From Rhizopus sp. PT2906 (Eukaryota > Mucoromycota > Mucoromycetes > Mucorales > Rhizopodaceae), in NCBI GenBank assembly GCA_025529335.1, contig JAMYHX010000031.1:105992-169991 (forward strand): a DNA stretch of 64,000 bases, written 5' to 3'. Below are positions 9,575-21,615 of this stretch, piece after piece; positions within the stretch are counted from its first letter, which is position 1; every line of letters starts with the position of its first letter. The position numbers and the translations under genes were made by a program. The notes under the pieces were generated by a model that had not been told where the DNA came from, searched no databases, and worked only from the letters and a program-made list of their open reading frames with translations.

Positions 9575-11850
9575 ATGACTTTAGAACAGTTTTCTATAGA
9601 AACAGCTGACGATGGCACTCGACGCTCGATACTTTCTCCAAGTGCCCTAATGAAAGCACCTGCAGAAGGTGTCGAGACTTTGTATGATGTACTTCAATAT
9701 GCTGCAAGATCCTTCAAGGATCGTCACGGTTTTGGTTACCGTAAACTTAAAGACACGATTGTGGAGAAAAAACAAATGACGACAGTAGTAGATGGCAAAG
9801 AACAGACAGTTGAAAAGAGCTGGACCTACTTTCAATTGAGTGGTTATTACCATTACTCTTACCAAGAGGCTGCTGACATCACTCAAACTATTGGCGCCGG
9901 TTTACGAAAACTTGGCTTAAGTAAAGGTGATAAGGTGCAAATCTCGGCCTCAACAAGGTAATGTCAACTATGAAACACGTTTATTTCTTGATACTGAATT
10001 TGTTGCTAGTTTTGAATGGATGTTTATAGCACATGGTAAATTGTTTTTCTGTTGTTTGATAAAACAACCTTAACATAAACTACATAGGCGCATTCAGCCA
10101 AGCTATGACGATCGTTACTGCCTATGACACGTTAGGCCCTGAAGGGCTTCAACATTCCATATCTGAATCTGAGGCCTCTATTTGCTTTATAAATAGCGAA
10201 CAGCTGCCTACTCTAAACAAGATTCTATCAGGTTGTCCTACAATCAAATCCATCATTTACAGAGGCAAAGCTGATGAAGACCAGATCAATCAACTTAAAC
10301 ACCATTCACAAATAAATCACGTCATCTCTTATGAAGAGCTAGTTCAACTAGGTCAAGATAATCCTGTTGATGTCGTCAAACCTGAATCTCACGAACTATG
10401 CTGCATTATGTACACGAGTGGAAGTACGGGTAATCCAAAAGGTGTGATGCTGACTCATGGAAATGTAGTTGCTGCTAGTAAGTTTTTATCTTGCTTAACG
10501 TACAACAGTCTTAACCCTACTGTTATCAGTTGCTGGCGTTTGTCGAATGCTGCAGCATCTGTTGGAGGCCAATGATACCATGATGGCTTACCTTCCTCTA
10601 GCCCATGTGTTGGAATTCCTTGTCGAAAATCTCTGCATCTTTTTAGGCGTAACACTTGGTTATGGTTCTATCCGTACGCTCACCGATGTATCTGTCAGAA
10701 ACTGTAAAGGCGATCTCCAAGAGTTTGGACCTACAATCATGACGGGTGTGCCTCAGGTATTTGAAACCATTCGAAAGACGGTGCTGTCAAAAGTGGCCGA
10801 AAGAGGTCCTCGTGTACAAAGCATTTTCATGAAGGCAGTCGGATTGAAAAAATACCTGCACGATCATAAATTTAGTACTGCCTTCTTGGATAAGACTATT
10901 TTCAAAACAGTCAAGAAGCAATTGGGTGGACGGCTTCGATATTGTCTCTCGGGTGGTGCTCCTCTTTCGGCGGAAACACAGGAATTTCTATCTCTCAGCG
11001 TATGCCCCATCTTGGCTGGCTATGGTATGACTGAAAGGTAAGAGAACAAAAAAAGTCCAATAGATTTCTCTTGACTGAACCTATTTTATAGTTGCGGGTA
11101 GTGTTTTTGCTTTATTATAAAGTATTTCTCTTTCTTTACTAATTATCATATAGTATGTGTGCCATTATGGCACCAGAACAATGGGAATTGAAGGAAGTGG
11201 GTACACCTGTTCCTTGCGTAGAAGTTAAACTAGTGGATCAACCTGAGCTTGGCTATCTGTCAACGAATACACCCAGACCACAAGGAGAAATCTGGATCCG
11301 TGGTCCTTCGATCACTGCAGGATATTATAAACGACCCGATCTGACAAAAGAGGCACTAACTGAAGATGGATGGCTAAAGACAGGCGATATTGGTGAATGG
11401 ACAGAAAGAGGAACATTGAGTATTATCGATCGCGTAAAGAATTTGGTAAAAACAAGCAATGGTGAATATATCGCTCTTGAAAAGCTCGAGAGTATCTACA
11501 AATCATCGCCTTTAGTTGAAAACTTTTGTGTCTATGCTGATCCTCTATACCCTCGTCCTGTTGGATTAATAGTACCCATTGCTAAAACCTTGGAAGCATC
11601 TTTGGCAGAAAAAGGTATAAAGAACAGTGATTGGGATGCACTTTGCTCTAGTCAAGAAGCGCGTCAACATGTACTACGAGTTATGCAGGAACAGGCCAAA
11701 GCAGGCGGTCTTAAAGGAACAGAGGTTATTAGTGATGTTTGGATATGTAAAGACTTGTGGACAAGTGAAATGGGTTTATTGACTGCAGCACAGAAATTAA
11801 AGCGCCAAGAAATTAACAAAATGTATCAAAAGGAGCTCAAGGATATGTAA
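9575..11850 (+). CDS. Long-chain fatty-acid-CoA ligase
   Basis: Activates long-chain fatty acids to acyl-CoA at the expense of ATP, usually at ER, peroxisome or lipid droplet membranes. Six exons (9575-9957, 10010-10035, 10088-10477, 10530-11037, 11092-11097, 11154-11850) give 669 residues, close to yeast Faa1 and animal ACSL enzymes. The AMP-binding signature YTSGSTGNPKGVMLTHGN is in exon 3, followed by YLPLAHVLEF, the GYGMTESCG motif, and the GDIGEW and IDRVKNLVK motifs of the C-terminal domain. GYGMTESCGMCAI is only obtained if a 6-nt exon (TTGCGG, 11092-11097) is spliced in. No transmembrane segment or peroxisomal SKL tail is seen. It is a Faa1/ACSL-type enzyme; exact orthology is open. 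Confidence 0.95.
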
Positions 11851-12161
11851 GTACTCAAGATATATAACAACAAGGTCTTTTGATATTTAATCCCCTTTTA
11901 ATTTTAGGTTATCTGCTCAAAAGTAATCAAGTTTTAATAAAAAGAAAGAGAGATGCTTGTTTCCAATTCATTACTATTTACTATATCTTCTTTTACAACC
12001 GTGGAATAGATAGAATCTATCTATTGGTGTTTCTTTTTGATGACTCACTAGCGTCCAACAGACACCAAGCGGAGTTACTGCTATTGTCTCTTTTTTACTT
12101 GCCCTTTGTGACGCTTTCACAGCCATTTCCCTTTTTTCTCTTATTAGGCAAAAAAATAGAG
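11851..12161. other. Intergenic with pyrimidine-rich promoter
   Basis: Between the acyl-CoA ligase stop and the acetyltransferase ATG. The right part (12085-12145) is strongly pyrimidine-rich, a common layout just upstream of fungal transcription starts. The open frame continues upstream of 12162, but that part has no family motifs. Confidence 0.45.
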
Positions 12162-12659
12162 ATGGATCTTGAAATTAAACCAGCGACGATTGATGATGTC
12201 CCTTTGATTTTACACTTTATTAAATCCTTGGCAGCTTATGAAAAATTATCTCATGAAGTAACAGCAACAGAGGACATCTTACGAGAAACACTCTTTGGCG
12301 AGCGTCGGTATGCTGAAGTTGTTTTTGCATATGCTCGAAAGACAAAGGATTCCCCTCTTGAGCCTGCTGGAATGGCTCTCTTTTTCCATAATTTCTCAAC
12401 CTTCACTGGAAGACCAGGGATTTATCTCGAAGACTTGTTTGTTCATACGGAATTTAGAGGTTCTGGTATCGGCAAGAGCCTTTTGATATACCTCGCTGCT
12501 CTTGCAAAGGAGAGAAGCAATCCTCGATTTGAATGGGTGTGCCTTGACTGGAACGAATCTTCTTTGAAATTCTATAACTCATTAGGTGCTAAGCAACTCA
12601 AAGAATGGATCATTCATCGTGTAGAAGGAAAGAGCCTTGATGATCTTGCTGCTTTATAA
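12162..12659 (+). CDS. GNAT acetyltransferase, diamine/thialysine N-acetyltransferase-like
   Basis: A one-exon, 165-residue protein that looks complete for a spermidine/spermine N1-acetyltransferase-like (SSAT/SAT2) enzyme, which transfers acetyl from acetyl-CoA to polyamines or related amines. Motifs are IKPATIDDVPLILHFIKSLA at the N-terminus, GIYLEDLFVHTEFRGSGIGK (acetyl-CoA loop with the R-G-x-G-I-G pattern) and CLDWNESSLKFYNSLGA near the C-terminus. The frame extends further upstream, but the GNAT fold begins at the ATG at 12162, so this start was chosen. Substrate is inferred from family resemblance only. Confidence 0.85.
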   Translation: MDLEIKPATIDDVPLILHFIKSLAAYEKLSHEVTATEDILRETLFGERRYAEVVFAYARKTKDSPLEPAGMALFFHNFSTFTGRPGIYLEDLFVHTEFRGSGIGKSLLIYLAALAKERSNPRFEWVCLDWNESSLKFYNSLGAKQLKEWIIHRVEGKSLDDLAAL

Positions 12660-13803
12660 AATGGTGTATTACTGATGAAATTAGAATAAATTATTAATTG
12701 ATCGTGTGTACACGGTATACTACATCATCCCCTCGTAACATTTGTTGAGATTCACAAGCACAAGTTAAAAAGTCATTATAGAAGGAGACAAGGGAGATTA
12801 TTGACTCGGACTATGTACTATTTCAGTAATATGTAAGGAGCTAAAGGTGTATCAATTGATCATGAGTATGTGCGCTATGTCCCTAAATTGTGTCTAGGGA
12901 GAAAGGATAAATTAAATTATATTTCTGTGGACTACGTATACAGGTTTAGTCTAATGACATTCCTTATTCAAAAGTCTACAAAACCTTTTACTTATAGATG
13001 ATCCCCTACATCTGAACAACTGCTCCTCAACCGGTTTTCCTTTTTCTTGCTATCGACAGAAACTAAAAAGTCTTCATTTTAGCAATTGACACAATTAGAT
13101 TATAAAGTTTAGGTTCATTAAGCCCCGCCTTTTCGGAATTCTATGCCATACGGATTACACATGCTTACTTTAATTAAACAAGCTTTGCATATTTAAAGGA
13201 TACACAGCATTGGATTAAAGGAGTAAAAGAGGAGTGAGCTTACCAGTGCATGTGCTTACACTTTTGTATGTGCTTTTTATTTATTTATTTATTTCGAAAA
13301 GGAGAGGCTAATAAACAAGTTTCTGAAACGTTAAGCTCACAAGTATGATTGGATTAAGGAGATCTCTATAGAATTTTTTACCGGATATCAAACTTGTTCT
13401 TAGAACAAAATCCTTCCTCATTTGGTTTTAATCCACATACTTGCTTCCTGCTCTGTCAATGTACTCAAGTTTAAAAGTATCAAAAAAAACTATTCTTGAA
13501 TGTTGTGATCCTAATTAAGTTTACTTTAACAAGGAGTGTGTTTCAACCTTTAGTCAAATACTCTCTGTACACATGAATGGCTCACTTTTAGCATTATAGT
13601 TGAGCAGTAAATAGTGTAATAGTAAATTGCATATGACATGATTCAAACGGCACTGAAAATCATTGATTTATCTTAAAGTTGATAGTGGGTTTGAACAAAT
13701 GGGCATACGCATGATATATGAAGGATGATGACATATCTTCGTTTGTCGCAAAGACTAGCAATCATAATATTCTACAAAGTGATATTCAGATTAGATCACA
13801 TTG
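12660..13803. other. Gene-free stretch
   Basis: AT-rich with many stops on both strands. The only simple sequence of note is a TTTA tetranucleotide stretch near 13277-13293. No gene or clear relic recognised. Confidence 0.45.
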
Positions 13804-14106
13804 TCAATATCCTATGAATTTACCTTGGAGCTTATCAAATTTTCCACCGTCTCTTCCATGTTCGCATAGGTTTCGAGCAACGTTGGTAGTTTCAATGATC
13901 GAAGCTTGTAAACCTGATAAGGTATCTTCAAACACCATGATGTACAGCTCAAGCTCAGAGCCGTGAAAAAATAACCCAAAGGTCTTGAACTCCTTTTGAT
14001 GCTTGCTATTCATTATTCTTGCGTGTAATTGCCGTTTCAAAGTCTCTGCTATTCTTGCTCTATCGTTTTCAAGTAATGTGTTACACGTGCCACCAATACG
14101 TTTCAC
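13804..14106 (-). pseudogene. Fragment of a dispersed repeat-family ORF
   Basis: A 100-codon open frame reading MKRIGGTCNTLLENDRARIA, ETLKRQLHARIMNS, then FHGSELELYIMVFED. I recall the 'RIGGTCN-LL---RARIAETLKRQLH-R' block as the C-terminal part of a repeated Mucorales protein of unknown function, the same family as the relic at 3.9-5.0 kb; this is memory, not a search. There is no promoter, no partner exon with a start, and the body upstream (14107 onward) is filled with repeat ends. Best read as a truncated, dead copy. Confidence 0.45.
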
Positions 14107-14204
14107 TTCTCCACAACCTACTTCGTTATTATTGAAATATATGACAAAGTCAAGACGAACTTTTTTTGCCTTGAAGTGATGTCAATCTTAAAAGATGATT
14201 TCTG

Positions 14205-14515
14205 ATGTACACTACACGCACGAGGAAATCCATGAGAGGGTTAATTTTACAAGCACTACCTGTGATGTCGTCAGCAAGCCTTTTCACTGTACAGCGTCAC
14301 GCTAAGCTCGTACAAAACAGACATCTTTTCATTATCTTTCAAGATTAATTCAAGAGTAATTGTGATAAATTCGTGTATTTTATATTAAAGGAGATTACAT
14401 TGGACAGTCTTATATTAGACTTTGGTAGTGTGAAGTTGTATAGTGACAATATAGGTAGCGCCCCAAGGAAGCACCCGTAGCATTAGCCTATTTTCTGGTG
14501 CATGTAGTGTTCACC
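14205..14515. mobile_element. Older copy of the inverted-repeat element
   Basis: The right end 14481-14515 carries the family terminus (AGCCTATTTTCTGGTGCATG, then TAGTGTTCACC). The left end near 14205 (TACACTACACGCACGAGGAA) is a diverged match to the other terminus. Inside, 'aaattcgtgt' and 'tgtgaagttgtatag' are shared with the copy at 14798-15170. The left boundary is approximate. Confidence 0.5.
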
Positions 14516-14797
14516 TAAAAAAACAGACGCGCTTTTAACAGATGCAAAATGCAAGAATGCAATAATAGGAAGAAAGAAGTAGGCAATTTGTTTTTTGTGT
14601 TTGGTAAAGGAAAAAGTTAAAGGATACATATTTGGAGTAGGACACCTTGAAAACTTCATTAAGCATTGTCATCTGTAAACAACTTAATGAAGTTTTCAGT
14701 TGCTGGTTTGTCATAATTATAGATGAACGACACTTTAAGAGCAGTTGCTTTTGTAGCTTGCTGCAGCCATTGCAAACCATTTTTTTAAAGGAAAAAA
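14516..14797. other. Repeat-flanking relic sequence
   Basis: Sits between two inverted-repeat elements. The minus strand is open across it and into the next element, but the protein has no recognisable motif. A 13-base inverted match (CTTGAAAACTTCATTAAG near 14645 and CTTAATGAAGTTTTCAG near 14682) could form a hairpin. Confidence 0.4.
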
Positions 14798-15170
14798 GGT
14801 AAACATTACGCACACGCGAAAATACACCAGAAGTTATACCAATAATACGCGCGCCACCTCTATCCATTACCTATGATGCTTTCAACAAAACTTTTCATCG
14901 TCTTGGTTTTTTTTTCTTTTCAAGAAGAAGAGAGAGATAAAAAGAAATGTTATTTATTTATGCTAGTTTTATATTGTCAGCTCTATCAAAAAAGAATCAA
15001 GATCATTCACGTGTGTAATAATGATGAATTCACATTTTATATCAGAGAGAGTGAACTGGACAGCCTTAGGCAAAGACTTTGGTTATGTGAAGTTGTATAG
15101 CGTCTCTACATGTATAGGAGAAGAAGCGTCCGCAGTATTAGCCTATTTTCTGGTGCATGTAGTGTTCACC
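14798..15170. mobile_element. Inverted-repeat (MITE-like) element, about 370 bp
   Basis: Both ends are present: left 14798-14865 (ACATTACGCACACGCGAAAA and an ATACACCAGAAGTTATAC block) and right 15136-15170 (TTAGCCTATTTTCTGGTGCA then TGTAGTGTTCACC). The interior shares the 'tcttttcaagaagaagagag' and 'ataaaaagaaatgtt' blocks with the copy at 53.4 kb. No target-site duplication is evident. It has no coding capacity of its own. Confidence 0.65.
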
Positions 15171-15628
15171 TTTTGCAAAAGATATATATATGCTAAATCA
15201 ATGACAGGTGATTCGAAGAAAGTGGGACAACGAGGCATGAAGGGCAGAAAAAATCAATTTCAAACTGGTGGTGAAGATCAAAAAGGAAAGCAGTAAAAAA
15301 CTGACGCTTTCGTGATAAATCATGGATGACTAGGCTTTTGTCTGAAGTTGTTATGAACTTTTCGTATCTTATGCATTAATTATGTGAGGAAAAGTGGGGA
15401 AGGCTAATATCCTCCAATTTTGGTAAAATTTACAAAAATCATATTCAATACTATACAATTTATCGTTTGAGCTCACAAGAAAAAAGCAAGCTGTTCTTTG
15501 GGATAAACGACAAAGACTACCGAGCTTCTTGATAATAAATCAATGGATAAAGATGGAGTCTATGTCAGTAATGAGCGTTAAAGACCACTTTAACTTATGG
15601 CTGGTATACATGTTATTCAAGTGTCTTA
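15171..15628. other. Gene-free 3' flank
   Basis: No gene recognised. It lies downstream of the BORCS5-like gene, which ends at 15629 on the minus strand, so part may be its 3' UTR. Confidence 0.4.
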
Positions 15629-16691
15629 TTACTGAGCGTATTTATTAATTGACATCGAAGATAATCCTCTTAATCGACTTAAAGCCAATGACGGTGTAAA
15701 CGATGACCCGGTTGCTTGTGTTGTATTTGCAATCCTATCAATAGCCTCTTCATCTTTCTCAACAACAGATTGACCTGTGGCTATAATCTCTTCCTGTAAG
15801 ATAGATTCAGCCGTAGTAGACGGCTCGCTTGCGTTTGATTTTATCAACCTTTCAATGGATGGACTTGTCTTTTTTAGTGCATTTAGATAAAGTTCACCCA
15901 ATAATGGCCATCGTTCAAGATTGGTGATTCTGTCTTCAGTATCTAGATACTTTTCAATGCTGGACAAAGACCTAAAGATAGCGCTTATCTGCTTATTAAT
16001 GCGATTAGCCTGTTGCTTTATTGCTTTCACTAGACGACATTGTCAGGGGCCAAATAATCAGTTTTGGTTGTTCTAACCCATGATTACCTTCCGGAATTTT
16101 TTCACATATTAATTTTGACTGGTTTAAAGCAAGTATAGAAGACTGAGCCATAGAAGAACTGAGGTCATCAACATGTTTGATACGTTGTAATAGCAATTTC
16201 TATAGTTAAATAATAAATTGATCATCTCTCACTTGGCAGGGGAGTCCCTCACTTTACTTGATCTGAATTAACTTGTGACATCTGAGCCGCAATATGGTCT
16301 TGTATATCAAATAAAGTATCAGCTAAGCTGTCTGCAGAATCTATAAAAATGAAATTAAGATATAAATACATATGCTTTATATAGAGGAACTCTTACATTT
16401 TCCAATCTGCTTGTTTGTCACAAGTTTTCCACTTGATTTAAGCGATATGACGCTTTCGAGAGTAAAACCTTTTTCTTGTACTTTTACCAGCGGCTCAACT
16501 TTGCCAATCTCTTTTAAACGCTTCAAGTCACTATCCTCTGCTTCTTCTAGGCGATGAACTACTTCTATAACACCATCCTGTCACTTTTTTTTTCGCATTA
16601 AACCATTTCAAGAGTAACTGCTTTCAATAAGTACCTCTGTCTGTGTTTCAGTTAAGAGTAGATTGTTATCACTAGCTGTTAAAATGGTCAT
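15629..16691 (-). CDS. BORCS5-like subunit (BLOC-one-related complex)
   Basis: Five exons (16691-16635, 16577-16397, 16340-16258, 16199-16088, 16029-15629) join in frame to 277 residues. The middle matches the layout of animal BORCS5 (LOH12CR1/myrlysin): DSDLKRLKEIGKVEPLVK near residue 35, IQDHI, then QKLLLQRIKHVDDLSSSM, ANRINKQISAI and EKYLDTEDRITNLERWP. BORC recruits Arl8 and kinesin to lysosomes in animals. The protein is a predicted coiled coil with no membrane segment. It lacks an N-terminal Gly for myristoylation (the start is MTILT), unlike animal BORCS5, and has an added C-terminal tail of about 70 residues. Head to head with DBR1, with a long T tract between. Confidence 0.6.
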
Positions 16692-16893
16692 TACACACAC
16701 ATTCTTATCATGACAGAAAAAAGTACCATTACAGTCCGTCTCCTCTCTATAGGATGCTTTGGTCAAACAAGATTCTTCCTTTGATGAAACTGATGTCTAT
16801 CATTGGATTATTATCTATTTAACATGTATCTTTCATTTCACTCTTTACCATTAATATGCAATTATTTTATTTAAATAAATATAATACAAAGCG

Positions 16894-16914
<21 letters not shown>

Positions 16915-16969
<55 letters not shown>
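16915..16969 (+). repeat. T55 homopolymer between divergent genes
   Basis: Fifty-five T in a row preceded by TTTTC repeats, ending 10 bases before the DBR1 ATG. It lies in the 288-base divergent promoter shared by the BORCS5-like gene and DBR1. Poly(dA:dT) tracts of this kind exclude nucleosomes in fungi. The exact length is uncertain because homopolymers are error-prone. Confidence 0.85.
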
Positions 16970-16975
<6 letters not shown>

Positions 16976-16979
16976 AAAA

Positions 16980-18728
16980 ATGACAACACGCTTTATGAGG
17001 GTACTATTAATACACTTTTGAAAAAATAGACTAATATATGTTGCATTAGATTGCCATTGAAGGTTGCTGCCATGGTCAATTAGACAATATTTATAATACC
17101 ATTAAACGCGATGAACTGGCAACCGGAAAAAAAGTAGATCTTGTTCTGATATGTGGTGACTTTCAGGTAAATCATATACACACGCTAAGAGAGAGAGAGA
17201 CTGACGTAACTGTACTAGGCTGTTCGCAACACGTCTGATCTGGCTTGTATGTCAGTGCCAGATAAATACAAAAAGATTGGCGATTTTTGGAAATACTATT
17301 CAGGCAAAGTAAAAGCACCCTATCCGACCATTTTCATAGGCGGAAACCATGAAGCCAGCAATTATTTATGGGAGCTGTACTATGGTGGATGGGTGTGTGA
17401 TGACATCTACTATCTTGGAAACGCAGGCGTGATTAACTTTGGTGGGCTGAGGATAGCAGGATTGTCTGGAATATACAGCGAACACAGCTATTATCGTAGT
17501 CACTATGAAGTCTCACCGTACAATTCTTCAGAGAAAAGGTCGGTGTATCACGTAAGAGATTATGACGTGAAGAAACTGTTGCAGATTCGTGAGCCCGTAG
17601 ACATATTCTTATCTCACGATTGGCCACGAGGTGTTGAGCGTTATGGTGATGTACAGGATCTTATCAAGAGAAAGCCATTTTTTGAAAAGGAGGTTGGTGA
17701 ATGAATGGAGCTTATTGTTATAATCTAACCATTTGATATAGATCCTCTCAAAGCGTCTTGGAAGCTTCCCAAATGAGCTCTTATTATCAAAGATACAACC
17801 TGCTCGATGGTTTGCTGCCCACTTGCATGTTCGTTATGAAGCAGAGATTGATCATAACAATAAAGATAATTACACAGATAGCACGAAGCAACTCTTAGAA
17901 AGGCATAATATACCAGTAGCTAAAAACCTTGACGAAATCAAAATTGAGGATGATGATGGTAATGGTAGTAATGATAGTGCCACTGAAAAAGGTAGACAAT
18001 ATAGTTCCTAAAGAGCATTAGTATTGAAACTAGCTTAAAAGGTTCAAAACCACCCAAAACTACAAAGTTCTTAAGCTTGGATAAATGCCTGCCTCATCAC
18101 CAGTACTTAGAGGTACATATATATATATATATATTGAGCAAATAAGAAGAGGCCCAACTTATGCTCTCTTAGATCATTGATGTCCCTGTCTCTTGTGATG
18201 AAAGCGAGGAGCCTGACTTTTATTATGATCTAGAATGGTTATCTATTACAAGAGCTATGAACAAGTATCTGTCAGTTTCTCATCAGCATATACCAATGCC
18301 TTCGGATGAAAAGCTAAAAGAAGAGATTGCAAAAGAGCGAGAACAACTGGAAAAGCAAAAACAACATAATGCTCTTGATTTGAAAATACCCCACAACTTT
18401 GAGCCTACTGCTCCTGCACATGGCACAGATACTGGAGGAAGAAAAATGTTTATGCAGCTCCGTGAGTATTGATGTTTAAATAAGCTACTAGATGAACTAA
18501 TTCTCCCCCTCTTTTTCAAAAGAACGTCCATTTTTCAACCCACAGACAGACTTGTTTTGTAAAGTAATCGGAATAGAAAACAAGATTAACGCTAATGGTC
18601 AGCGTGTCGATGAAATAAACAATGTGGGAACGTCTATCAATGACTCAAGTCAAGATACTAAACGTCAAAAAGTAACTGAAGATACATTGCAGTCTGAGAT
18701 TACAATAGATGAATCTGAATTCCTTTAA
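16980..18728 (+). CDS. DBR1: RNA lariat debranching enzyme
   Basis: Cuts the 2'-5' branch of intron lariats so that introns can be degraded. Seven exons (16980-17000, 17050-17166, 17219-17692, 17742-17991, 18042-18112, 18173-18461, 18523-18728) give 475 residues. Metallophosphoesterase motifs are in order: IAIEGCCHGQLD, LICGDFQ, GGNHEAS, LSHDWP and WFAAHLHVRY. Later come TKFLSLDKCLPH and DFYYDLEWL, typical of the Dbr1 C-terminal region. The exon 3 donor must be GAG|GTTGGT (17693): it is the one that keeps KPFF-EKEILSKR-LGS at the family spacing. The first exon is only seven codons and begins about 10 bases after a T55 tract. Confidence 0.95.
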
Positions 18729-18855
18729 TCAGTCCCTTCCTGAATAAAGAAATCAATGTCTATTCATTGAATTAACATTTTTATTTGATATAAAGCTCAG
18801 TGATAAGTACACATATTAAATAACTGTATATGTTTAGAATTTTCGTGGCAATCGT

Positions 18856-21615
18856 TTAGAATTCATATCCTTCAACCTTGAATAACTCGGCATAGTCAAA
18901 ATATCGAGTCATCAATTGTTGAACTGGACGAGGTAGATTCATGGAAGTTAACATATTTTGCATTTTAGAAAGACCTTCTCTACGAATAAGGATATTAAGA
19001 TTTCGTGCAATTTCACTTGGGTACTATATACAAAGGATTACTACTTTTTTATATGGGCTTATAGACAAACTTACCACTATCTCATGATACCATCTCTCAT
19101 GATATACTGTTAATTTAACAGCAGCCAAAAGAGCTCTTTGCACGTTTGATTCGGATACATAAATCTCGAGTAATTTCATCCATGCTTTAGCAGAGAATTT
19201 ATGATCCAAACATTGTTCATATGCTTCTTTAGCATCGTTTTGATGCCAAAGACGAAGGGCAAGGTCACCCAATAGTTCCCATTCTGTGCCAGTTTTACGG
19301 TAGGGCATTTGTTGGGCTCTATAATGAGCTGCTTCAGTTTTCCAAAAGGTATATATGCGCAGATCTTCATATAGAACCATAAATAGGTTATCTAACCAGC
19401 GTTCACAAAGACGCTTGTTGCTGAATGTAAAACTAACCCCATCACTTGGGTGAGGTGCATTTTGAATAGAAGCACTGCTGGGATCTCCGTTATTAGACTG
19501 GGTAAAATAGAAAACATTAGATTTTACTCTTTCAGACGCTCTTGTTTCTTACGTTAGGTTTGTCTTCAGCAACCTGCTTGGGGCGTACAAGTGGTGTATG
19601 CTGCACCTGAATCGGTGTACTTGCTTTGTTTTCATCACCATTTAAATCAATAGTTTCCATCTTTCCTACAATCTCGCCTTCTTCCTTTTCATCTTTGTCT
19701 GCTTCATTATTAACCTGCTCTTCTGTATTCTCTGTTGCTTCCACCTTGGGCTGTCCTTCTGTATCTTCTGTTGCCTCAGTGGTATCTGCTGTATCCTGTG
19801 CTTCATTTTCAGCATCCCCATTTATGGAAATACTTGACTTTTGTATATCCTCCTTTGCCTTTTGCATGCGATACTCCTCCTCCATCACAAACACTTGAGA
19901 ACGGCACTTTAATAGATCATCCCATCCGATCTTGCTTGCTAAGCGCGTCAGAAGTGAATATGCCTTTGCAAACGTACCATGCAAGGCAGGTGCGGGCAGT
20001 CGAGACAGATTTGGATCTGCTTCATTTTCTCGTCCTGCAGCATCCTCTTCCATGATTCCAGAGTTTAGAATGTCGGTTTTAATTGGCAAGTGTGTTTTAA
20101 TGGGTGCAGGCATTCTATGCATATCACGCTCACTATACGTGAACATTGGACATGAATTTAAAGTCAACAAAGCCTATTATCCGTCAGCTTTTGGTGTATA
20201 GCAGATAGTGTTTACTTACACTTTTGTAGTCTCCAATATCGATATACACTATTTAGATATGTATATTAGCATACGTTTAGTAATACGTTGAATAAACTAC
20301 CTTCTGTTAGCTTTGCCCAAGTAAGAAACTCAGAAGGGGTAGTGTTGACTGCAAATTTGGCAAGCTTCAAAGCCATTTCATATTCTCCCTAAGACACACA
20401 ATATACAGACTTAGTTTTCTTTCTAGTATTTTGAATATATTCACATACCTTGCTTCGAAGGAAATCAACTTGAACATGCAACAAAGGGTAGCTCATAGGC
20501 ATACGCTTTAACTCATTATTCAAAACGCGAACTGCCCTTATCTCTTCATTCTGTCCAATGTATGACTGTGCTAGTAATGCTCCAACCTCAGGGTCCTTTT
20601 TTCTTAACTTTTCATATAGCTCGATAGCTGGTCCATATCTAAAACTGTCACCAAAATACTTCATTACTCCTGAGGCTAAATGGTTGTGAACACTTGTAGC
20701 TGTTTGAATTTCCGGGTTACTGCCTAATTGCCATCCTCTCCAAAAAAGTGCATCAACAGCTTCCAAAAATCGGCTTTCTGATGCTAAATTAGTGATAGGA
20801 TCCATCTTGCGATATCCAGCAAGTCTGTAGTAGCTATCATCTGAATATAAAATAGCACGAAGAACAGCAGATAGATAAGTTTCCTGCCAAATGGCCGTAG
20901 TTGCCTCATGTCTACATAGATGGTAAGGTTTCACAAATTATTAGCAATACTATTACAGAACTGACCTTTCTCCTCTAACGTCAACATAATAGCTCTCTAC
21001 ACCTCCAGGGATCTTGACCTCGACTCGTACATCCACACGAGAAAAGGCGTTGAAGCAGCTAGAGTTTGAAACCATAAGTCACCTTATTTTTTTTCCTCGT
21101 ACATTCAAAACTTACCAGTAGATGCCAGAACGAATGCGCCAAGCGTTTGATTTCGAGAACCATGACTGGGTTTCGTCCTGTTTTGAAATTGGTTAGTACT
21201 AGAAAATCTTGAGTGATGGCTGTTCTTGGTCTATTTTACCAATGAGTAAGTTAACGAGTTTAAGTAGGCTGCTAATGTTGCAGATGACGATGCATCCACG
21301 CCTGAGACATAATGATAACTTCCTAACTAATGTTTGATTATAAAGTGATTTAGTTTTCATTCAAACGTAATATACAAGCAAGTACCTCTTTCATCCCTGG
21401 CTTCGAGTGAGATTTGATTATATGACATAAATCTGGAGGGCCAAGCTCACGAAAAGTGCCTGAGATAAAAAATGGTGCAAATGACGCGTGTTTGTTTGTT
21501 ATGAATAATAAAGCATTATTAAATATAATATACCTAAAGCGTCTGTACGCGCAGCTATTGATTCGCCGAGTTCGTTTTCAAAGAACTCAGGAACGTCTTT
21601 GAGAGTATCTGCCAT
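18856..21615 (-). CDS. Chs5-Arf1-binding protein (ChAP; Bch1/Bud7/Chs6 family)
   Basis: ChAPs form the exomer coat with Chs5 and Arf1 and carry chitin synthase and other cargo from the trans-Golgi to the surface. About eleven exons run from MADTLKDVPEFFENELGES to GYEF at 18856. Recognisable parts are FRELGPPDLCHIIKSH, YHYVSGVDASSSATLAAYLN, WFSKSNAWRIRSGIYWC, FSRVDVRVEVKIPGG, a tetratricopeptide-like stretch (LLAQSYIGQNEEIRAVRVLN) and a C-terminal helical part (GTEWELLGDLALRLWHQND). A Glu/Thr-rich low-complexity insert (19600-19830) splits the TPR region, as in other fungal ChAPs. Yeast has four paralogues; which this resembles most is unclear. Small exons near 20180-20400 were placed by frame only. 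Confidence 0.9.
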
